Shown: positions 16,362 to 25,797, counted from the stretch's first letter. The stretch: DNA of 64,000 bases from Streptomyces sp. AC558_RSS880 (GCF_019049255.1 NZ_JAGMUJ010000029.1:1-64000), one strand, 5' to 3'. The notes: generated by a model from the letters alone, not told the origin. Program-made: numbers and translations.

Positions 16362-17681
16362 CTACGACCCCAGGACCCTCCGCAAGTAGTCGTTCCGGAA
16401 CCGGCGTTCCGGGTCGAGCCGGTCCCGGAGCGCCGTGAACTCCTCGAAGCGCGGATACACCCGTGAGAGGTACTCCGTGTCCCGCGTGTGGATCTTCCCC
16501 CAGTGAGGTCGCCCCTCGTGCGCGGTGAAGATGCGCTCGGCCGCGGTGAAATACCCCTGATAGGGGGTGCCCTTGAACATGTGGACGGCGATGTAGGCGC
16601 TGTCCCGGCCGGACGCGGTGGACAGCGTGATGTCGTCGGCCGGCGCGGTGCGCACCTCGACGGGGAAGCTGACCCGCAGCGGCGAGCGGTCGACCATCGC
16701 CTTCAGCTCCCGCAGCGTCTCCACCAGGGCCTCGCGCGGAACGGCGTACTCCATCTCCACGAAGCGCACCCGGCGCGGCGAGGTGAACACCTTGTACGGG
16801 ATGTCGGTGTACGTCCGGGCGGAGAGCGCCCTGCTGGAGATCCGCGCGATGGCCGGAACGGTCGCGGGCACCGCGCGGCCGACCCAGTTGGCCGCCTGGA
16901 AGACGCCGTTGGAGAGGAACTCGTCCTCGAACCAGCCCCTGAGCCGCGGCACCGGCCGCTCCGGGCCCGCGCTGCGGTTGTTGCGCTTGGTGTTGGTGTT
17001 GCCGGTGTGCGGGAACCAGTAGAACTCGAAGTGCTCGTTCTCGGCGTACAGCCGGTCGAACTCGGCGCAGACCCGGTCGAACGGCATCGGTTCCTCACGG
17101 GCCGTGAGCAGGAAGACCGGCTCCACCGCGAAGGTGATCGCGGTGACGACGCCGAGGGCGCCGAGCCCGATCCGGGCGGCGGCGAAGACGTCCGGGTTCT
17201 CCTCCTCGGAGCAGGTGAGCACCGAACCGTCGGCGGTGACCAGCTCCAGGCCCCGGATCTGGGCGGCGACGGAGGCCGAGTCGCGGCCCGTGCCGTGGGT
17301 GCCTGTACTGGTGGCCCCGGCGACCGTCTGCTCCATGATGTCGCCCATGTTGGCCAGCGACAGACCCTCCCGCGCGAGGGCCACGTTCAGCCTCCTGAGC
17401 GGGGTACCGGCCTCCACCGTGACCGTGCCGGCCGCGCGGTCGACGTGACGTATGCCGGTCAGCAGATGAGGGCGGATCAGCAGGCCGTCGGTGGCGGCTA
17501 TGGAGGTGAAGGAGTGGCCGGTGCCGACCGCCTTCACCGGCATGCCGTCCTCGGCGGCCCGGCGCACGGCGGCGGCCAGCTCGTCGACGGAGGCGGGCGC
17601 GGTCTCCCGCGCGGGGCGGACGGAGACGTTGCCGCCCCAGTTACGCCATGTGCCGTTCCTCGTGCTCGCTGTGCTGCCCAA
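16362..17681 (-). CDS. D-arabinono-1,4-lactone oxidase/alditol-oxidase-type FAD oxidase
   Basis: About 439 aa from TTG 17681, which has GGAGG six bases upstream. FAD-binding PP-loop region VGTGHSFTSIA, where the His of GHS is the covalent FAD site in VAO-family lactone oxidases; ALO C-terminal domain with HWGKIHTRD near the end. Oxidises an aldonolactone or polyol with O2; exact substrate unknown. The first 41 bp overlap the end of the MFS gene, so the pair is translationally coupled. Confidence 0.85.
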   Translation of the reverse strand: MGSTASTRNGTWRNWGGNVSVRPARETAPASVDELAAAVRRAAEDGMPVKAVGTGHSFTSIAATDGLLIRPHLLTGIRHVDRAAGTVTVEAGTPLRRLNVALAREGLSLANMGDIMEQTVAGATSTGTHGTGRDSASVAAQIRGLELVTADGSVLTCSEEENPDVFAAARIGLGALGVVTAITFAVEPVFLLTAREEPMPFDRVCAEFDRLYAENEHFEFYWFPHTGNTNTKRNNRSAGPERPVPRLRGWFEDEFLSNGVFQAANWVGRAVPATVPAIARISSRALSARTYTDIPYKVFTSPRRVRFVEMEYAVPREALVETLRELKAMVDRSPLRVSFPVEVRTAPADDITLSTASGRDSAYIAVHMFKGTPYQGYFTAAERIFTAHEGRPHWGKIHTRDTEYLSRVYPRFEEFTALRDRLDPERRFRNDYLRRVLGS

Positions 17682-18915
17682 CGGAGCCTCCCCGACCCGG
17701 AGCCGGCCGCTTGAGCCGGCGGTACCCGAGGAAACCGACCGCGACCGCGACGGCGCCGGCCACCGCCGGAACCCCGTACCCGGCACGCGCCCCGGCCGCG
17801 TCGATCACCCAGCCGGCCGCGGAGGAGCCGAGCGCGACCCCGACCGCGAGTCCGGTGCTCACCCAGGTCATGCCCTCGGTGAGCTGCGTGCGTGGTACGT
17901 GCTCTTCGATGAGGGACATCGTCGTGATCATCGTCGGAGCGATGGACAGACCCGCAACGAACAGCGCCACGGCCAGAAACGACAGGTTCCCGACCAGTAG
18001 GAGTGGGATCATACTCACGGCCATGCCGCACACGCCCAGCAGCCAACGGCGTTCCGGCGCCCCCGCGAAGTGCAGCAGCCCGAACACGACGCCCGCCGCG
18101 CAGGAGCCCAGCGCGTACACGGCGAGCACCACGCTCGCGGCGGCCTTGTGCCCCTCCTCCTCGGCGAACGCCACGGTGACCACGTCCACGGCACCGAAGA
18201 TCGTCCCCGTCGCCACGAACGTCGCGACCAGCACCTGGAGGCCCGGGGCGCGCAGCGCCGTGCCGCCGCCCTTGTGCTCGCGCGGGTGCGGCTCGGGCTC
18301 GGTGGCGCGCTGCGCGGTCAGCCAGAAGACGCCGGCCGCCAGGAAGCAGGCCGCGAGCAGCGGGCCGGCCTCCGGGAACCAGGCCGTGGACAGCCCGATG
18401 GAGATGATCGGCCCGAAGATGAAGCACATCTCGTCCACCACGGACTCGAACGAGTACGCGGTGTGCAGTTTCGGCGTGCCCCGGTACAGGGCGGCCCAGC
18501 GGGCCCGGATCATCGAGCCGACGCTCGGCACGCAGCCGATGCCGACGCACGCGACGAACAGGACCCAGTCCGGCCAGCCGTAGTGCGCGGCGAACAGCAG
18601 CACCGCCGCCGCGGTGAGCGAGACCAGCGTCGCGGGGCGCAGCACCCGCCGCTGCCCGTACTGGTCCACCAGACGCGAGACCTGCGGGCCCGCCACGGCG
18701 GCGGCCAGCGCGATGGTCGCCGACAGCGCGCCGGCCAGTCCGTACCGCCCGGTGAGCTGGGAGATCATCGTCACCACGCCGATGCCCATCATGGACAGCG
18801 GCATCCGGCCGAGGAACCCCGCGGCGGAGAAGGCCCTGCTGCCGGGTGCGGCGAACAGGGCGCGGTACGGGCTGGGCACGGGTTCTCCGAAGGTCTCAGT
18901 AAGGTGCGACCGCAA
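17641..18915 (-). CDS. MFS transporter, 12-TM
   Basis: 424 aa with about 12 hydrophobic helices and an MFS loop with RLVDQYGQRRVLRPATL between TM2 and TM3. A charged cytoplasmic loop (EPEPHPREHKGGG) divides the halves. Start uncertain: TTG 18915 gives MRSHLTETFGEPVP. Divergent from hemH across a 112-bp region with a putative iron box; upstream partner of the lactone oxidase. Confidence 0.85.
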   Translation of the reverse strand: MRSHLTETFGEPVPSPYRALFAAPGSRAFSAAGFLGRMPLSMMGIGVVTMISQLTGRYGLAGALSATIALAAAVAGPQVSRLVDQYGQRRVLRPATLVSLTAAAVLLFAAHYGWPDWVLFVACVGIGCVPSVGSMIRARWAALYRGTPKLHTAYSFESVVDEMCFIFGPIISIGLSTAWFPEAGPLLAACFLAAGVFWLTAQRATEPEPHPREHKGGGTALRAPGLQVLVATFVATGTIFGAVDVVTVAFAEEEGHKAAASVVLAVYALGSCAAGVVFGLLHFAGAPERRWLLGVCGMAVSMIPLLLVGNLSFLAVALFVAGLSIAPTMITTMSLIEEHVPRTQLTEGMTWVSTGLAVGVALGSSAAGWVIDAAGARAGYGVPAVAGAVAVAVGFLGYRRLKRPAPGRGGSVGQHSEHEERHMA

Positions 18916-18925
18916 TCGATACAGC

Positions 18926-18946
18926 TTACGGGTTAGGTCACCCTAA
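18926..18946. promoter_or_regulatory. Candidate DmdR/IdeR iron box
   Basis: Contains the inverted repeat TTAGG-TCAC-CCTAA preceded by TTACGG, close to the actinobacterial iron-box consensus of TTAGG..CCTAA half-sites. It lies 10 bp upstream of the MFS start and ~80 bp upstream of hemH. Not verified. Confidence 0.45.
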
Positions 18947-19027
18947 TGCACTCGGGAATCCCGCGTCGTAGCCGGTGGCACCCCCCGCCCCGTCCCGGCT
19001 GTCAGCGTCGGGTGGCAGGATCGAGAC

Positions 19028-20155
19028 ATGCCAGACGTGCTCGATGCCAGCCCTTACGACGCCCTGCTCCTGCTCTCTTTCGGCGGTCCCGAAGGCCCGG
19101 ACGACGTGGTCCCGTTCCTGGAGAACGTGACGCGCGGGCGCGGCATCCCCAAGGAACGCCTGAAGGAAGTCGGGCAGCACTACTTCCTCTTCGGCGGGGT
19201 CAGCCCCATCAACGACCAGAACCGCGCCCTGCTGGACGCGCTGCGCAAGGACTTCGCCGACCACGGCCTGGACCTGCCGGTCTACTGGGGCAACCGCAAC
19301 TGGGCGCCCTACCTCACCGACACCCTGCGCGAGATGGTCCGCGACGGCCGCCGCCGCATCCTCGTCCTGGCCACCAGCGCCTACGCCTCGTACTCGGGCT
19401 GCCGCCAGTACCGCGAGAACCTCGCCGACGCGCTCGCGACCCTGGAGCAGGAGGGGCTGGAGCTGCCGAAGATCGACAAGCTGCGGCACTACTTCAACCA
19501 CCCCGGCTTCGTCGAGCCCATGATCGACGGGGTCGTGCGGTCGCTCGCCGACCTGCCCGAGGAGGTCCGGGACGGCGCGCACATCGCCTTCTGCACCCAC
19601 TCGATCCCCACCTCCGCCGCCGACACCTCCGGCCCGGTGGAGGAGCACGGCGACGGCGGCGCGTACGTCCGGCAGCACCTGGACGTGGCCCGGCTGATCG
19701 CCGACGCCGTCCGCGAGCGCACCGGCGTCGACCGCCCCTGGCAGCTCGTCTACCAGTCCCGCTCCGGCGCCCCGCACATCCCCTGGCTGGAGCCCGACAT
19801 CTGCGACCACCTCGAGGAGCGGCACGCGGCCGGGGTCCCGGCCGTGGTCATGGCCCCCATCGGCTTCGTCTCCGACCACATGGAGGTCCTCTACGACCTC
19901 GACACCGAGGCCACGGCCAAGGCGGGGGAGCTGGGCCTCCCGGTGCGCCGTTCGGCGACCGTCGGCGCCGACCCGCGGTTCGCCGCCGCGATCCGTGAGC
20001 TGATCGTGGAACGCGCCGTCGCCGAACGCGGGCAGGACGTCGCGCCGTGCGCCCTGGGCGCGCTCGGCGCGAGCCACGACCTCTGCCCGGTGGGCTGCTG
20101 CCCGGCCCGCGCCCCGCGCCCCGCCGCCGCGGGCGCCGACAGCCCCTACGCATGA
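19028..20155 (+). CDS. hemH: Ferrochelatase (coproporphyrin type, Fe-S cluster)
   Basis: 375 aa. Inserts Fe2+ into coproporphyrin III in the actinobacterial coproporphyrin-dependent heme pathway. [19 protein letters not shown] at the N-terminus, catalytic-site His in FCTHSIPTS, and [18 protein letters not shown]. The C-terminal cysteines (C341, C353, C357/C358) match the 2Fe-2S ligands of actinobacterial enzymes. Stop overlaps the region of the next gene start. Cytosolic. Confidence 0.93.
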   Translation: MPDVLDASPYDALLLLSFGGPEGPDDVVPFLENVTRGRGIPKERLKEVGQHYFLFGGVSPINDQNRALLDALRKDFADHGLDLPVYWGNRNWAPYLTDTLREMVRDGRRRILVLATSAYASYSGCRQYRENLADALATLEQEGLELPKIDKLRHYFNHPGFVEPMIDGVVRSLADLPEEVRDGAHIAFCTHSIPTSAADTSGPVEEHGDGGAYVRQHLDVARLIADAVRERTGVDRPWQLVYQSRSGAPHIPWLEPDICDHLEERHAAGVPAVVMAPIGFVSDHMEVLYDLDTEATAKAGELGLPVRRSATVGADPRFAAAIRELIVERAVAERGQDVAPCALGALGASHDLCPVGCCPARAPRPAAAGADSPYA

Positions 20156-20163
20156 GGAGCGCC

Positions 20164-20979
20164 GTGACCGACCCCCTGCACGCGGAACTGCTGGAGCTCG
20201 CCCGGGAGGCGGCCCGCCGCGCGGGCGAGCTGCTGAGGGACGGCCGACCGGCCGACCTCGCGGTCGCCGCGACCAAGTCCAGCCCGATCGACGTCGTCAC
20301 CGAGATGGACATCGCGGCCGAGAAGCTGATCACCACGCTGATCGCCGAGCGCCGCCCGGAGGACGGCTTCCTCGGCGAGGAGGGCGCCTCCACCGAGGGC
20401 AGCAGCGGCGTCCGCTGGGTGATCGACCCGCTCGACGGCACGGTCAACTATCTGTACGGCCTGCCCACCTGGGCCGTCTCCATCGCCGCCGAGCAGGACG
20501 GCGAGACCGTGGCCGGGGCGGTCGCGGCCCCCATGCGCGGTGAGACGTACCACGCGGTGCGCGGCGGCGGCGCCTGGGCCACCGGCGCCTGGACGGGCGA
20601 ACGGCGGCTGACCTGCCGTCCCTCGCCGCCCCTGGACCAGGCCCTGGTGTCGACCGGCTTCAACTACGTCACCGAGGTCCGCGCCCACCAGGCCGACGTG
20701 GCGCAGCGGATGATCCCCCTGCTGCGGGACATCCGGCGCGGCGGCTCGGCCGCGATCGACCTGTGCGACCTCGCCGCGGGGCGCCTCGACGGCTACTACG
20801 AGCGCGGGCTGCACCCCTGGGACCTGGCCGCCGGTGACCTGATCGCCCGCGAGGCGGGCGCCCTGACCGGCGGCCGCCCCGGAGACCGCCCGTCCTGGGA
20901 CCTCACGGTCGCCGCGACCCCGGGCGTCTTCGAGCCCCTCCAGCGGCTGCTGGAGGACCTGGGGGCTTGGCACGACTGA
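20164..20979 (+). CDS. Inositol monophosphatase family protein
   Basis: 271 aa from GTG 20164, which has GAGGAG five bases upstream; ATG 20152 overlapping the hemH stop is also in frame. Mg2+ motifs EEGAST, DPLDGTVNYLYGLP and HPWDLAAGDLIAREAGA are complete, so it should be an active Li-sensitive-type phosphatase acting on inositol-, histidinol- or sugar-phosphates. Operon with hemH. Confidence 0.9.
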   Translation: MTDPLHAELLELAREAARRAGELLRDGRPADLAVAATKSSPIDVVTEMDIAAEKLITTLIAERRPEDGFLGEEGASTEGSSGVRWVIDPLDGTVNYLYGLPTWAVSIAAEQDGETVAGAVAAPMRGETYHAVRGGGAWATGAWTGERRLTCRPSPPLDQALVSTGFNYVTEVRAHQADVAQRMIPLLRDIRRGGSAAIDLCDLAAGRLDGYYERGLHPWDLAAGDLIAREAGALTGGRPGDRPSWDLTVAATPGVFEPLQRLLEDLGAWHD

Positions 20980-20994
20980 AGCACACGGACACGA

Positions 20995-21027
20995 ACGGGC
21001 CCCGGCGCTGGATTCGCCGGGGCCCGT
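20995..21027. terminator. Terminator after the inositol phosphatase gene
   Basis: 13-bp stem ACGGGCCCCGGCG / CGCCGGGGCCCGT with a short loop, between convergent genes. Confidence 0.75.
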
Positions 21028-21053
21028 TGTGGTGCGAGTGTGGTGCGAGCCGG

Positions 21054-21227
21054 TCAGACGCTGTACGCGCCGACCTCCACGCCGTGCTCGGCGGCGAGGC
21101 GGCGCAGGTCGTCGAGTTCGCCCTGTTCCACGTCGACGAGGAAGTCGTCGCCGTCGTCGCGGGCCCGCGACAGATCGGACTCGGTCGCCTTTATGCGCTG
21201 CAGAAGTCCTGCGGTGAATGCGTCCAT
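21054..21227 (-). CDS. Small acidic coiled-coil-like protein (57 aa), unknown
   Basis: MDAFTAGLLQRIKATESDLSR..., mostly helical and amphipathic (LLQRIKATESDLSRAR, VEQGELDDLRRLAAEHG), no Cys or signal. Preceded by GAGGGGG. It sits divergently ahead of cutR, where related genomes appear to keep a similar small gene. Function unknown. Confidence 0.65.
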   Translation of the reverse strand: MDAFTAGLLQRIKATESDLSRARDDGDDFLVDVEQGELDDLRRLAAEHGVEVGAYSV

Positions 21228-21672
21228 GCTGCGCCCCCTCGTCCTGGGTCGGTGGGTCGGTGGCACGGGGGTGTGCCGTTCGGAAGGGACGATCACGTCC
21301 GAGGCGGATGCCCAGCGCCGCTCGGCCGGGCGGCGACGGTGCCGGACATCCACGCCCGCTCTGCGGAAGCGGACTGCCGCACACCGCATGGTGGTGCGGT
21401 ACGTGCGGAGCGTGATCGTGGGATGTAAAACCCGTCCTCCCCAAGCTCTCTTCCGAGGAAACCTAACCGCGCGAGAAATTCTCGTATTCCCGCCCCGTTC
21501 GCCCGGACGTTCCCCGGTCCCGCACCCGCCTTCCCCGTCCCCTCCCCGCCTTACAGCCGACTTATGGCCGAAAAGGGCAGGATGGAGGTCAACACACCCA
21601 CCCGTACCCCTGCCCGAGTGCGCCCTGAGGCGCTGTCCGACCAAGGGCGGGACATGAGGAAGGACAAGCGAC
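21228..21672. promoter_or_regulatory. cutR upstream region
   Basis: About 445 bp between the small divergent gene and cutR. Contains an AT-rich palindrome CGAGAAATTCTCG (21472-21484) and a low-GC stretch around 21420-21490, unusual here and a plausible promoter/operator area. No gene seen. Confidence 0.35.
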
Positions 21673-22326
21673 GTGCGCGTACTCGTCGTCGAGGACGAGC
21701 AGCTGCTCGCCGATGCGGTGGCCACCGGACTGCGCCGGGAGGCCATGGCCGTCGACGTCGTGTACGACGGTGCGGCCGCCCTGGAGCGCATCGGCGTCAA
21801 CGACTACGACGTGGTCGTCCTCGACCGCGACCTCCCGCTCGTGCACGGCGACGACGTCTGCCGCAGGATCGTCGAGCTCGGCATGCCCACGCGCGTGCTG
21901 ATGCTCACGGCGTCCGGCGACGTCAGCGACCGTGTCGAGGGCCTGGAGATCGGCGCCGACGACTACCTGCCCAAGCCCTTCGCGTTCAGCGAGCTCATCG
22001 CGCGCGTGCGCGCCCTCGGGCGGCGTACGAGCGTGCCGCTGCCGCCCGTTCTGGAGCGTGCCGGGATCAAGCTCGACCCCAACCGCCGCGAGGTCTTCCG
22101 CGACGGCAAGGAGGTGCAGCTCGCGCCGAAGGAGTTCGCCGTCCTGGAGGTGCTCATGCGCAGCGAGGGCGCGGTCGTCTCCGCGGAGCAGCTGTTGGAG
22201 AAGGCCTGGGACGAGAACACGGACCCGTTCACCAACGTGGTGCGGGTGACCGTGATGACCCTGCGCCGCAAACTGGGGGAGCCGCCGGTCATCGTGACCG
22301 TGCCCGGCTCCGGATACCGGATCTGA
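21673..22326 (+). CDS. cutR: CutR, OmpR-type response regulator
   Basis: 217 aa. Receiver domain with phospho-acceptor D51 (VVVLDRDLPL), acidic E7/D8, K102 region KPFAF; C-terminal winged helix ending VTVPGSGYRI. Partner of the adjacent sensor kinase, 6 bp downstream. CutRS is one of the conserved Streptomyces two-component systems; recent work links it to extracytoplasmic disulfide/secretion stress. Confidence 0.93.
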   Translation: MRVLVVEDEQLLADAVATGLRREAMAVDVVYDGAAALERIGVNDYDVVVLDRDLPLVHGDDVCRRIVELGMPTRVLMLTASGDVSDRVEGLEIGADDYLPKPFAFSELIARVRALGRRTSVPLPPVLERAGIKLDPNRREVFRDGKEVQLAPKEFAVLEVLMRSEGAVVSAEQLLEKAWDENTDPFTNVVRVTVMTLRRKLGEPPVIVTVPGSGYRI

Positions 22327-22332
22327 TGACCG

Positions 22333-23577
22333 ATGGCCGCCACACCCGCGCCCCCCACGGCGCCCCCCAAGCCCACCTGGGACCCCCGCTCGGCCACTCC
22401 GCTGCCGTGGCTGCGTCCCACCATCCGCATACGGCTCACGCTGCTGTACGGCGGCATGTTCCTGATCGCCGGCATCCTGCTGCTGTCGATCATCTACCTG
22501 CTCGCCGCCCAGGCCCTGCGCACCGGCAGCCAACCCCTGTTCAAGATCGTCGACTTCGACGGTCTGAGGGTCTCCAGCAACGACTGCCCGGGCATCACCA
22601 ACGGCAACCTGGAGCTGTCCGAGTTCAACGCCCGGATCAGCGAATGCATCGACCACCAGCGCCAGGTGGCCCTGGACAACCTGCTCAGCCGCTCCCTGCT
22701 GGCCCTGCTGGGCCTCGCCGTCATCGCCTTCGCCTTCGGCTACGCCATGGCCGGCCGCGTCCTGTCGCCGCTGGGCCGGATCACCCGCACCGCCCGCGCG
22801 GTGGCCGGCTCGGACCTGTCCCGCCGGATCGAGCTGGACGGCCCGGACGACGAGCTGAAGGAGCTGGCCGACACCTTCGACGACATGCTGGAGCGGCTCC
22901 AGCGGGCGTTCACCGCCCAGCAGCGCTTCGTGGGCAACGCCTCGCACGAGCTGCGCACCCCGCTGGCGATCAACCGCACCCTGCTGGAGGTGCACCTCTC
23001 CGATCCCCACGCCCCGGTGGAGCTCCAGCAGCTGGGCAAGACGCTGCTGTCCACCAACGAGCGCAGTGAACAGCTCGTGGAGGGCCTGCTGCTGCTCGCC
23101 CGCAGCGACAACCAGATCGTCGAGCGCAAACCCGTGGACCTCGCCGAGGTCGCCACCCAGGCGATCGACCAGGTGCACGGCGAGGCGGAGGCCAAGGGCG
23201 TGGAGATCCGCGGCGCACGCCGGCCCGCGGTGGTCCAGGGCAACGGCGTGCTGCTGGAGCGGATCGCGCTGAACCTGGTGCAGAACGCCGTGCGGTACAA
23301 CGTGCCCGAGGAGGGCTGGGTCGAGGTCACCACCGAGGTGGAGCACGGACAGGCGGTCCTGGTGGTGTCGAACACGGGCCCGGTGGTACCCGCGTACGAG
23401 ATCGACAACCTCTTCGAGCCGTTCCGGCGGCTGCGCACCGAGCGCACGGGCAGCGACAAGGGCGTCGGACTCGGTCTGTCCATCGTGCGGTCGGTCGCCC
23501 GGGCGCACGGCGGGCACATCTACGCACAACCGCGTGAGGGGGGCGGGCTCGTGATGCGTGTCACCCTGCCGATCTGA
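22333..23577 (+). CDS. cutS: CutS, sensor histidine kinase
   Basis: 414 aa. TM1 about 35-60, extracytoplasmic sensor loop 61-118, TM2 about 119-142, HAMP, phospho-His in GNASHELRTPLAINRT, and HATPase with N-box LVQNAVRYN and GVGLGLSIV. The short sensor loop has exactly two cysteines, C85 (SSNDCPG) and C105 (ISECIDH), consistent with a proposed redox/disulfide sensing mechanism. Operon with cutR. Confidence 0.93.
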   Translation: MAATPAPPTAPPKPTWDPRSATPLPWLRPTIRIRLTLLYGGMFLIAGILLLSIIYLLAAQALRTGSQPLFKIVDFDGLRVSSNDCPGITNGNLELSEFNARISECIDHQRQVALDNLLSRSLLALLGLAVIAFAFGYAMAGRVLSPLGRITRTARAVAGSDLSRRIELDGPDDELKELADTFDDMLERLQRAFTAQQRFVGNASHELRTPLAINRTLLEVHLSDPHAPVELQQLGKTLLSTNERSEQLVEGLLLLARSDNQIVERKPVDLAEVATQAIDQVHGEAEAKGVEIRGARRPAVVQGNGVLLERIALNLVQNAVRYNVPEEGWVEVTTEVEHGQAVLVVSNTGPVVPAYEIDNLFEPFRRLRTERTGSDKGVGLGLSIVRSVARAHGGHIYAQPREGGGLVMRVTLPI

Positions 23578-23970
23578 GATGATGCCGCCGACACAACGAG
23601 GTGTTCGCTTTGAGCGGAATTTTCGGGGCGTCTCTCCGGTAATCCCATGTGTGATCGATCACAAGGGCGATTCCTCGGATGTCCACTCTCCGTGATCATG
23701 TATCCCCGTGAAAGTCGGGAAAGTCCCGGTTTTCAGGGGGTCTGATCACGGGAAGTACACGGTGAGGCGCTTTTGAAGTGCGGTATTCGGACCGTGTACG
23801 GTCCCCATCGCCGTCCAACCCGATCACTCATGAGGGGTCCGGTTGGGTGTCGATTGAGTAACAGACCTTGATGTGAGGCAAAATCTCCGCCTCAGGTCGG
23901 GCACAAGTCCGGCCTCTCACGCGTTACGTGCGCTGGAGACACCGCATACACCCAGAGGGGGAGAGCGACT
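23578..23970. promoter_or_regulatory. Long upstream region of DUF4193 gene with GTGATC palindromes
   Basis: About 390 bp with no gene. Holds the perfect 14-bp palindrome TGTGATCGATCACA (23650-23663) and further GTGATC/GATCAC half-sites near 23692-23697 and 23742-23749, spaced roughly 45-50 bp. GC content is clearly lower than in flanking genes. The distal part (23860-23970) could be a structured 5' leader. Probably a complex promoter for the abundant DUF4193 protein. Confidence 0.5.
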
Positions 23971-24267
23971 ATGGCAACCGACTACGACACTCCACGCAAG
24001 ACCGACGACGACGTCGACTCGGACAGCCTCGAAGAGCTGAAGGCCCGGCGGAACGACAAGTCGGCCTCGGCCGTGGACGTCGACGAGTTCGAGGCCGCCG
24101 AGGGCCTGGAACTGCCCGGAGCGGACCTCTCGAACGAGGAGCTGGCCGTCCGGGTCCTGCCCAAGCAGCAGGACGAGTTCACCTGCATGAGCTGCTTCCT
24201 GGTCCACCACCGCAGCCAGCTGGCCCGCGAGAAGAACGGCCAGCCGATCTGCCGCGACTGCGACTGA
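23971..24267 (+). CDS. DUF4193 zinc-ribbon protein
   Basis: 98 aa. Very acidic N-terminus (TDDDVDSDSLEELKARRNDK) and C-terminal CMSC ... CRDCD zinc ribbon; the whole-length match to the actinobacterial DUF4193 family is clear. GGGGGAGAG precedes the ATG. Families of this type may contact RNA polymerase, but no function is proven. Confidence 0.9.
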   Translation: MATDYDTPRKTDDDVDSDSLEELKARRNDKSASAVDVDEFEAAEGLELPGADLSNEELAVRVLPKQQDEFTCMSCFLVHHRSQLAREKNGQPICRDCD

Positions 24268-24280
24268 GGCGGGGTCGGCC

Positions 24281-25225
24281 GTGACTGGCTCGACCCCTCC
24301 GCGGAAGCGCCGCTTCTTCGCCAGGGGAGCGGACCCGGGGCCCCAGGAGGGCCCGCAGCACGACACGCGTGACCAAGAGCGGGGCTCAACCGGTACCGGG
24401 GCGGCCTCGCTCGAAGCGGCAGCCGGCCGGAGTGACCTCCCGGCACCCCTGGAGGTCACCGCGCCCGTGGCGCACCGGCGGGCCGCCGTGATCCGTGAGA
24501 AGGCCCTGGAGGGCGCCCGCAAGGGCGGTGCCCGCGCCCGCGCGGGACTGGCGCACCTCGCGGACCGGATCATCGAGATCGCCCCGCGGGTGCCCGTGCG
24601 CGACCTCGGGACGCTGCGCCGGCAGTTCCCCGGCCTCGGCCCCGAGGAGCTCGCGGACAAACTCGTGGCGGGTGCCGCGAAGGCCACGGCGACGGTCGGG
24701 GCCGGAGTCGGCGCGGCGGCCATGATGCCCGTACCGCCCGCGATGCCGGCGGAGCTGGCCGCCGAGATCATCGGCGTCGCCGCGATCGAACTGAAGCTGA
24801 TCGCCGAACTCCACGAGGTCTACGGGGTACGGCCGGCCGGCACCCTCGCCCAGCGCAGCACCGTGTACCTCAACTCCTGGTCGGAGGAGCGCGGGATCGA
24901 GGCGACCAAGCCCTCGACCGTGAGCGCGGCGCTGAACAGCCGCATGAAGCGCGAACTGCGCCAGCGGATCATGAAGCGCACGGTCCGCAACCTGCCGAAC
25001 CTGATGCCGTTCCTGGTGGGGGCCGCCGTGGGCGCCGCCATGAACCGCAGGGACACCAGAAAGCTCGCCGCACGCATCCGGGACGACCTGCGCGGGATCC
25101 AGGTGCCCTGGGACGCGCTGCCGGCCCTCCCCGCACTGGAGCGCCCCGAGAACGCCCTCCCCGAGGACGCCCTCAAGGAGCTCGGCGGCCACCCGGGGAA
25201 GGACGACGGGCACCGGGCCCCATGA
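24281..25225 (+). CDS. Conserved Streptomyces protein of unknown function (EcsC-like core possible)
   Basis: 314 aa from GTG 24281. Basic N-terminus (PPRKRRFFARG), disordered linker, then helical core with small-residue segments AKATATVGAGVGAAAMMPVPPAMPAELAAEIIGVAAIELKLIAELH (shown as observed in two parts: glycine-rich hairpin then helix) and LPNLMPFLVGAAVGAAMN. The pattern resembles EcsC-type membrane-associated proteins. 13 bp after the DUF4193 stop, so probably co-transcribed. Confidence 0.65.
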   Translation: MTGSTPPRKRRFFARGADPGPQEGPQHDTRDQERGSTGTGAASLEAAAGRSDLPAPLEVTAPVAHRRAAVIREKALEGARKGGARARAGLAHLADRIIEIAPRVPVRDLGTLRRQFPGLGPEELADKLVAGAAKATATVGAGVGAAAMMPVPPAMPAELAAEIIGVAAIELKLIAELHEVYGVRPAGTLAQRSTVYLNSWSEERGIEATKPSTVSAALNSRMKRELRQRIMKRTVRNLPNLMPFLVGAAVGAAMNRRDTRKLAARIRDDLRGIQVPWDALPALPALERPENALPEDALKELGGHPGKDDGHRAP

Positions 25226-25268
25226 ATCCTCCGGGCGGCACCCCGCCCGCGTGCCGCCCGTACCGCCG

Positions 25269-25739
25269 CTAGGCGGCGTCCGCCGCCTCCTTCGCCGCCC
25301 GCAGCGCCCGCGCCAGCCGTTCCGGCTCGCGTGTCGACAGGAAGACGTAGGGAGTCGGGTCCGCCGGGTCCGTGACGTCCACGCGCAGTGCGCCCGGGAT
25401 GTACGCCCGCAGCAGCATGAAGCAGCGCGGGTCGGCCTTGTGGGAGCGCCAGGCCCGGGCCTCGTCGGCGTCCAGGACCTCCGCCTCGCCCAGCGCCGAC
25501 ACCGGGATCTTCGCTTCGCCCGCGATCAGGTGGCCGCCCACGACCCGGATGCGCACCGAGCCGTACGAACTGGCCACGACGGCCGCCGCGGCGGTGCCGC
25601 CGGCCAGGCCGCCGAGCATCGGCAGCGTGCCGAACGGCAGCAGGATCAGCGCCAGGGAGACCCCCACCAGGAAGGAGATCAGCCACCAGGAGCGGGGGGC
25701 GGTGAGGCGTTCTTCGTACGGGGTGGCGGAGAGCTGCAT
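25269..25739 (-). CDS. DUF3093 membrane protein
   Basis: 156 aa. Two adjacent N-terminal membrane helices (WWLISFLVGVSLALILLPFG and LPMLGGLAGGTAAAAVV), then a PH-like/beta-rich domain ending VFLSTREPERLARALRAAK. Matches the actinobacterial DUF3093 family beside dut. Divergent from the thioesterase gene across 58 bp. Confidence 0.88.
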   Translation of the reverse strand: MQLSATPYEERLTAPRSWWLISFLVGVSLALILLPFGTLPMLGGLAGGTAAAAVVASSYGSVRIRVVGGHLIAGEAKIPVSALGEAEVLDADEARAWRSHKADPRCFMLLRAYIPGALRVDVTDPADPTPYVFLSTREPERLARALRAAKEAADAA

Positions 25740-25797
25740 GAATCCAAGCTTGGCACGGTGCCGGGCCGGGACCCACGCGCGGGTAAGGTCTGCGGCT

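Noticed and set aside
23650..23663. Crp-binding site
   Set aside because: TGTGA and TCACA arms are present, but the spacer is 4 bp rather than 6.
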